DNA from: an uncultured Bacillota bacterium
GTDB taxonomy: Bacteria > Bacillota_I > Bacilli_A > RFN20 > CAG-826
Length of the DNA stretch: 50,089 bases
Assembly: GCA_946623775.1 (NCBI GenBank)
Contig: CAMORJ010000001.1
Span: 1-50,089, forward strand
Direction: 5' to 3'
Part shown: piece after piece, positions 45,833 through 50,089 of the stretch
Numbering within the stretch: position 1 is the first letter of the stretch
How the letters are laid out: each line of letters begins with the position of its first letter
The notes under the pieces: generated by a model
Told to the model about the DNA's origin: nothing
The model's input: the letters and a program-made list of their open reading frames with translations, nothing else
The model's database searches: none
Made by a program: the position numbers and the translations under genes

Positions 45833-48253
45833 ATGTTTGAGGGGCTAGGAAAAATCCCGGAAATGAATTCGCTCGGCGGCGAAATCAACGATTTCGGCGC
45901 GTCTACTGCCCAAGCCAGTTTTCCTACGTTCAAGCCAAATGACTCGGAGGAGCCTGCTGAGTTGTCCTCTTCTCAACAATCTTCTTCGGCTTCGACCGCT
46001 TCGAATCCCAATCCATTGACTTCGCCTGCCCCCTCCGTCGAATCGGTGACAAGCGCAGGAAGCATGGCATCGACGGCCACGGCCTCCGCCTCCACTTCCA
46101 CGATTGCTGTCGGCGCGACTGTCGGCGCAGCCATCACCGGCGTTGTCACAACGGCGATTACCACGACTGTCGCGGTGCTTTTCATGGCCAGGATTCAGGA
46201 AGAGCGCGCTTATGTCTATGCGGATCCGTCGGAAATGACGATCGAATATAGCCTCGAAGTCGAATATAACAAAGCCGGCACACTGTACGCCGAACTCTCT
46301 TCTTCCAATCAGGTCATTGAGCTTCAGGAATACGAATTGGTTGAGCGTTCTTCGGGGGAAGGGAATGACTTCCCTGAGGAAGAGGCCGATCGCCCAGATA
46401 AAAGCGATTACCCCTTTATTGATTATATGTGGGGCAAATTCGGTGCAGACGACGAGTCCTCGCTTCTTCTCGATACCCCATATGATTTGCAAATCTATTA
46501 TCTAGATGGCGAAAACAAGAACCCCGTGTATCGAAAATCGGGCATTGTTCTATCCATCAACGCCTATATAGAGAACTTCTTTTGGACAAGCGAAACCGGT
46601 TCGAAGGCAATCCTCTATTCTTATGACGTTTACTACAAAGAGCCTATTTCCCTTGGGCATTGTTTCATCACCAATACCGGTGAGGCTTTGCGTTTATACG
46701 ATAACGATGTCTCGTTAGAGCCAAGCGAAGAGGACCAGCCCGATGAGAAAGGCTATTACATGTCCTCGGTCGAAGGCGTTTATGAATCCGACGTGGATTT
46801 CGAAGATTATGTTTTCGAAGTCATGGATCTTTCGACGTATAACACGATTTTCGAAAGCGCCTCTTCGATCTCGACATCGCCGCTTATGCATTACATCGAC
46901 GGTTTTGACTGGAGCAGCGATTCATCAAATAGAAACGTCTACTATTCATATGACGTTTATTACAAGGAGGCGATGGCGCTTGGCCATTACCTCTCTTCTC
47001 CGGAAGGAGAGCTAATCGACTTGGGCAATGCGATCCAATTGACCACGGATATGGGAAGGCTCTCTTCTGATGCAGAAGGCTTCTATGTTTACAGGGTCAG
47101 CGGCGTTTATCATTCGGACATCGAATTCTCCAACTATTCTTTCGAAGTCCGCGATATGAATGCGGAAGACCCAACCGCTTTATTCATCAGCGAGCCCGTG
47201 GTTTCCATGACTTTGCCTGATTTTGTCGTCGATAACTTCCAGTGGAGCGGGAATCTGGATGGCATGAACATCATCTTCTCCTATACGATTCGTTATCGGG
47301 CGGATGCCACGATCCATAATTATTTGGTTACGGACGAAGGCGCTTTGATAAATGTGGAAAAGGAAACGCAGCTTTTCGCAGACGGCGCTACATCCGCTTC
47401 CGATGAGGATGGCTATTATTCCGCCTTGATCGAACATGAATATAAATCGTCCGCGGACTTCAGGAATTATTCGCTGCGAGTCATCGCGGAAGAAGGAAGC
47501 GGCGAGACGATTGTTTTCGAAAGCGATCCGGTCATTGAAACATCGAGCTCCGTCTACGCTTCCCTCAAAAACCCAACGATCACTTTGGATAGCGATCATT
47601 TGGTCATGCACATCTCAACTCCCATCGAATTCTCCTATCCGACGGAAGAAAAGAATGCAAGCCTCATGATGAGCGTCTATCAAACCGGGCTTGACTATAT
47701 GGAATCCGTGGCCAGCGATGAGGCGTCGTTAGATGTCGATAACGCGACCGTCCAAGGAGATGTCTATACGATTCAATATGAAAAAGCCTTCTTTGGCCTT
47801 TCCGCGAACGTTCCTTACACCTTGGAGTTTAGGCTGTTCATGCCGTCCGTGGATAAGGAAACCGTCATTTATCATTATGAATTCGAATTGGTTCCAGAAG
47901 GCGATGTCGAACCGTATTTCGGCTTGACGGGCTACTACACAATCGGAAGCGGCGGATCAAGCGACAGCAGCTACGTAGGCGAAGAGGGCTATACCTATTT
48001 GGATTTCGATTTCTGCAGCAACGGAATCGAAGGCGCTACCTATTGCCTTGCCGCATACAATCCTTCCGGAAGCCAAATCGGCGACACCGTCGATCTTTCG
48101 GTCGATGATTTTGGTTCCTATGTCAGCGCTGCCGTCAGAATCTTCAACGAGAACGCTCAGCCAGGCGACAGTGCGGATATCGAGATTCTCTATCGAAAAG
48201 TAGGGGATTCGAGTTTTACTACGTTAAGCAGACATACGATATATTTCAAATAA
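45833..48253 (+). CDS. Membrane-anchored repeat protein, unknown family (806 aa)
   Basis: Not recognised. The product has no N-terminal signal peptide. Its first 90 residues are Ser/Thr/Ala/Pro-rich and probably disordered. A Gly/Ala/Thr-rich hydrophobic helix follows (about 91-118, 'AVGATVGAAITGVVTTAITT' then 'TVAVLFM') and then basic 'ARIQEER', then about 690 residues rich in Tyr, Asp, Glu and Ser. The part from about 241 to 568 holds three tandem repeats of 100-110 residues. Each contains 'F(D/F/Q)W', then '(Y/S)Y(D/T)(V/I)xYx' and 'GHxx' or 'HNYL', then 'DExGYY' and 'Y(E/K/H)S(D/S)xxFxxYxFxV'. They look like beta-sandwich domains. Two further domains (about 578-690, 695-806) end the protein. 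The next gene (mscS) starts 12 nt later. Confidence 0.8.
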   Translation: MFEGLGKIPEMNSLGGEINDFGASTAQASFPTFKPNDSEEPAELSSSQQSSSASTASNPNPLTSPAPSVESVTSAGSMASTATASASTSTIAVGATVGAAITGVVTTAITTTVAVLFMARIQEERAYVYADPSEMTIEYSLEVEYNKAGTLYAELSSSNQVIELQEYELVERSSGEGNDFPEEEADRPDKSDYPFIDYMWGKFGADDESSLLLDTPYDLQIYYLDGENKNPVYRKSGIVLSINAYIENFFWTSETGSKAILYSYDVYYKEPISLGHCFITNTGEALRLYDNDVSLEPSEEDQPDEKGYYMSSVEGVYESDVDFEDYVFEVMDLSTYNTIFESASSISTSPLMHYIDGFDWSSDSSNRNVYYSYDVYYKEAMALGHYLSSPEGELIDLGNAIQLTTDMGRLSSDAEGFYVYRVSGVYHSDIEFSNYSFEVRDMNAEDPTALFISEPVVSMTLPDFVVDNFQWSGNLDGMNIIFSYTIRYRADATIHNYLVTDEGALINVEKETQLFADGATSASDEDGYYSALIEHEYKSSADFRNYSLRVIAEEGSGETIVFESDPVIETSSSVYASLKNPTITLDSDHLVMHISTPIEFSYPTEEKNASLMMSVYQTGLDYMESVASDEASLDVDNATVQGDVYTIQYEKAFFGLSANVPYTLEFRLFMPSVDKETVIYHYEFELVPEGDVEPYFGLTGYYTIGSGGSSDSSYVGEEGYTYLDFDFCSNGIEGATYCLAAYNPSGSQIGDTVDLSVDDFGSYVSAAVRIFNENAQPGDSADIEILYRKVGDSSFTTLSRHTIYFK

Positions 48254-48265
48254 GGAGGTAACAGT

Positions 48266-49219
48266 ATGATCAATGCTTTCAAAAAATGGTGGGGCAGCCT
48301 TTCCAAGGAAAAGAAAAAAGGAAAGATCATCGCTGCCATCATCGCGGTTGTTATGTCAGCCGCCGCGATTGTGATGTTGGTCTTAACCCAATATGTGCAA
48401 TTCTTCAATGATGCCGTGTATTCCGCCGGGGCGGTAGGCGCGGCGGGAATAGGGGAGAAAATCGTCGGAACCCTGTTCTATCTATTGGCGTTCATCGGAT
48501 TCACGATGGTAATCAGAGGCGTCATCTTCCTTCTGTTCGTCGGAGTCGGCAAAAAGGCTTTGACGATCGTGAAGCTAATCAGCTCCGCCATCAAATACGG
48601 CATGGGCATCGCCTTGGTGTTCATGGTTCTCTCCGTTTGGGGAGTTCCCGTCATGGCGCAGCTTGCCGCCGCCGGAATCCTTGCCTTGGTCATAGGTCTT
48701 GGTGCCCAATCCATCATCAGCGATATCCTCGCTGGAGTTAACATCGTTTTCGAAAACGAATATGATGTCGGCGACATCGTCTTCATCGACGGATTCCGCG
48801 GAACCATCGAGGAAATCGGGTTGACCACAACCAAAATCGTCGATGCCTCCGGCAACGTCAAAATCATCAACAACAGCAAAATCTCGACCGTCGTTAACCT
48901 CTCCGCCAATACTTCCGTCGTCGTCGTGGAAGTCGGCGTCGAATATGGTGAAGACCTTCCGAAGCTTGAGGAACTAATCAGGAACAATATGGAAGCGATC
49001 AAGGAAAGGAATCCGATGATGCTTTCCGCGCCTACCTACCTCGGCGTTTCCAATCTTGCGGACTCTTCCGTCAATTTGAAATTCTCGGTGAAAGTCGATG
49101 AGCCGAATCGTTACGCAGTTGAAAGAGCCTTGTATCGCGAGATCTACCTTTTGTTCACGAATAACAACATCAATATCCCGTTCCCGCAGGTCACGATTTC
49201 GAACCGCGAAGAAAAGTAA
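48266..49219 (+). CDS. MscS-family mechanosensitive channel
   Basis: Small-conductance mechanosensitive channel releasing solutes on hypo-osmotic shock. The 317-residue product has TM helices at about 22-44, 68-92 and 105-128, then the pore-lining TM3 'AAAGILALVIGLGAQSIISD' (about 132-151) with the Gly/Ala packing pattern of MscS. 'VFENEYDVGDIVFIDGFRGT' (about 159-178) starts the beta domain, followed by an alpha/beta C-terminal cage. A strong SD 'aaggaggt' precedes it. It is 12 nt after the repeat-protein gene, so the two are very likely one operon. Confidence 0.93.
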   Translation: MINAFKKWWGSLSKEKKKGKIIAAIIAVVMSAAAIVMLVLTQYVQFFNDAVYSAGAVGAAGIGEKIVGTLFYLLAFIGFTMVIRGVIFLLFVGVGKKALTIVKLISSAIKYGMGIALVFMVLSVWGVPVMAQLAAAGILALVIGLGAQSIISDILAGVNIVFENEYDVGDIVFIDGFRGTIEEIGLTTTKIVDASGNVKIINNSKISTVVNLSANTSVVVVEVGVEYGEDLPKLEELIRNNMEAIKERNPMMLSAPTYLGVSNLADSSVNLKFSVKVDEPNRYAVERALYREIYLLFTNNNINIPFPQVTISNREEK

Positions 49220-49228
49220 TCTTCGCGG
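49204..49228 (+). terminator. Hairpin overlapping the mscS stop
   Basis: The perfect 9-bp stem 'ccgcgaaga' / 'tcttcgcgg' with a 7-nt loop includes the stop codon. No T-run follows, so it may protect or pause the transcript rather than terminate it. Confidence 0.4.
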
Positions 49229-49231
49229 TCG

Positions 49232-49294
49232 CTTTGTCAAAATATCGAACCCCTTATCGATATTCGTATGTCTGCAGCCGATATTTTGACAAAG
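49232..49294. repeat. Inverted repeat between mscS and the cyclophilin gene
   Basis: Two perfect 16-nt arms, 'ctttgtcaaaatatcg' (49232-49247) and 'cgatattttgacaaag' (49279-49294), flank 31 nt. The right arm contains the TTGACA of the cyclophilin promoter. There is no T-run. Confidence 0.7.
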
Positions 49295-49316
49295 TCGTTA
49301 GGCGGCAAGCTATAAT
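49286..49316 (+). promoter_or_regulatory. Cyclophilin gene promoter
   Basis: TTGACA (49286-49291), 19 nt, TATAAT (49311-49316). Both hexamers are consensus but the spacing is long. The -35 lies within the inverted repeat. Confidence 0.55.
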
Positions 49317-49342
49317 AACGAAACCAAGGAAGGATATTTCAA

Positions 49343-49852
49343 ATGATCAAAATTACCGTCCAAAATTATGGGGTGATGACGTTCGAACTAGATTGGGACG
49401 CCGCCCCGAATACCTGCGCCAACTTTGTTGAGCTTGCCCGCAGCGGATTTTATGATGGCTTGATTTTCCATCGCATCATCCGTGGGTTCATGATTCAAGG
49501 TGGCTGGGGCAGATATTTGAAGCGCGAGCTCGATTATTCGATTAAAGGCGAGTTCGCCGCTAATGGCGTGCCAAACGGCTTAAAGCATGATCGCGGCGTT
49601 ATTTCTATGGCCAGAACCATGATTAACGATTCCGCATCGTCCCAATTCTTCGTCATGCATCAAAAATCCCCGCATCTCGATGGGCAATATGCCGCATTCG
49701 GAAAGATGATAGAGGGATTTGATGTCCTTGACGCAATTGCATCTGTCCGCACAGACGCTCGGGACTTCCCGGATGTTCCGCCGGTCATCGAAAAGGTCGA
49801 AGTAATCGATGAACCTGTGAAACCCGTTGCTAAAATCAGGCCTGCAAGATAA
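49343..49852 (+). CDS. Peptidyl-prolyl cis-trans isomerase, cyclophilin type
   Basis: Cytosolic cyclophilin catalysing proline isomerisation. The 169-residue product begins without a signal peptide. It has the active-site 'FHRIIRGFMIQGGWG' (Arg-Phe-Gln set, about 47-61), 'GVISMARTMINDSASSQFFV' (about 91-110) and 'HLDGQYAAFGKMIEGFDVLD' (about 117-136). The usual Trp of cyclophilin A is absent, as in many bacterial forms. 'aaggaagga' is the SD. The C-terminal tail 'VIEKVEVI...' is typical. Confidence 0.94.
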   Translation: MIKITVQNYGVMTFELDWDAAPNTCANFVELARSGFYDGLIFHRIIRGFMIQGGWGRYLKRELDYSIKGEFAANGVPNGLKHDRGVISMARTMINDSASSQFFVMHQKSPHLDGQYAAFGKMIEGFDVLDAIASVRTDARDFPDVPPVIEKVEVIDEPVKPVAKIRPAR

Positions 49853-49858
49853 TGCAAG

Positions 49859-49887
49859 AATCCGGATCTTAGATGGTCCGGATTTTT
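49859..49887 (+). terminator. Cyclophilin gene terminator
   Basis: 'aatccgga' tcttagatgg 'tccggatt' followed by 'tttc'. Confidence 0.75.
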
Positions 49888-49948
49888 CATTAATTGAATA
49901 AGGGGTTCGCTCTTTTTCGATTTTTTGAAGGTTGCTATAGAAAAATGT

Positions 49949-49977
49949 TTGACTTTCAAACGCCAAGTGAGTATCTT
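49949..49977 (+). promoter_or_regulatory. tRNA-Ala promoter
   Basis: TTGACT (49949-49954), 17 nt, TATCTT (49972-49977). The hairpin 'gcactc' caga 'gagtgc' (49984-49999) in the short 5' leader precedes the tRNA and may guide processing. Confidence 0.65.
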
Positions 49978-50012
49978 TAATCCGCACTCCAGAGAGTGCT
50001 TCGTCAGATTGT

Positions 50013-50088
50013 GGGCCTTTAGCTCAGCTGGGAGAGCGCCTCCATGGCATGGAGGAGGTCATCGGTTCGATCCCGACAAGGTCCACCA
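50013..50088 (+). tRNA. tRNA-Ala(GGC), CCA encoded
   Basis: Cloverleaf of 76 nt: acceptor 'gggcctt' / 'aaggtcc' with the alanine identity pair G3:U70, D-arm 'gctcagctgggagagc', anticodon arm 'cctcc' ATGGCAT 'ggagg' with anticodon GGC (reads GCC and GCU). CCA encoded. Other tRNAs may follow beyond the window. Confidence 0.96.
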
Positions 50089-50089
50089 A

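Noticed and set aside
46000..46190. Frameshift or assembly fault at the Ser/Thr-rich start of the 45833 gene
   Set aside because: The frame stays open with a plausible TM helix and an upstream start; low complexity alone is not evidence of error.
1..50089. CRISPR array, prophage or restriction system
   Set aside because: No regularly spaced direct repeats, phage structural genes, integrase beyond the housekeeping XerC, or methylase/endonuclease pair was seen.

Overview
The window looks like a chromosome segment from a low-GC Gram-positive bacterium of the class Bacilli, in or near the Erysipelotrichales / RF39 / RFN20-type lineages that sit close to the Mollicutes. The case rests on three things: a Gram-positive PolC, long B. 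subtilis-like gene order, and a pair of genes (a large two-TM protein followed by a divergent LemA) that I associate with Mollicute-like genomes. The code is standard: TGA ends many genes (asp23, ftsY, ylxM, lepB, trmFO, dxr, frr, polC), often inside ATGA overlaps. Base composition is intermediate, around 45-50% GC in sampled stretches; rfbB is an exception near 58-60%. No plasmid or phage signature is present.

Layout. 1-540: 3' end of a 23S rRNA gene, the 5S gene and a terminator. 541-1800: a solo tnpB (IS200/IS605-type RNA-guided nuclease) on the minus strand with a structured right end that probably encodes its guide RNA. 1.9-9.2 kb: single-gene units for gdhA, a type Ic aspartate aminotransferase, a lone rfbB, a nitroreductase, two small unknown genes and tex. 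9.4-14 kb: the yloU-fakA pair, then a minus-strand S41-like lipoprotein gene and a membrane protein gene. 14.3-45.5 kb: a long housekeeping run in B. subtilis order (recG, rnc, ftsY-ylxM-ffh, the trmD-rimM-khpA-rpsP block, rplS, lepB, rbgA-rnhB, dprA, topA-trmFO-xerC, rpsB-tsf, pyrH-frr, uppS-cdsA-dxr-rseP, polC). Relative to B. subtilis the rpsP-to-trmD block is inverted in place, the fapR-plsX-fab-acpP group, smc and proS are absent, and the two-gene membrane/LemA unit is inserted after ffh. 45.5-50.1 kb: tRNA-Pro(CGG), tRNA-Arg(CCU), a large unrecognised membrane-anchored repeat protein, an MscS-type channel, a cyclophilin and tRNA-Ala(GGC).

How the genes work together. Most of the core run serves protein synthesis and export: ribosomal proteins and maturation factors, SRP and its receptor, signal peptidase, tRNA methylation, EF-Ts and ribosome recycling. 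It also covers DNA replication and repair (PolC, TopA, RecG, XerC/D, RnhB, DprA) and envelope lipid precursors (Dxr, UppS, CdsA, RseP). FakA without neighbouring fatty-acid synthesis genes suggests use of exogenous fatty acids, but this is inference from one window.

Most interesting signals. (1) Many genes without a Shine-Dalgarno sequence have a -10 hexamer only 6-10 nt before the ATG (aminotransferase, 6778 gene, tex, recG, rnc, lepB, trmFO, uppS), pointing to widespread leaderless transcription beside normal SD-led genes. (2) tnpB and dprA share a 48-nt leader with identical spacing. (3) Perfect inverted repeats sit at the rpsP/rplS, asp23 and mscS/cyclophilin promoters. (4) An 806-residue repeat protein of unknown family lies upstream of mscS.
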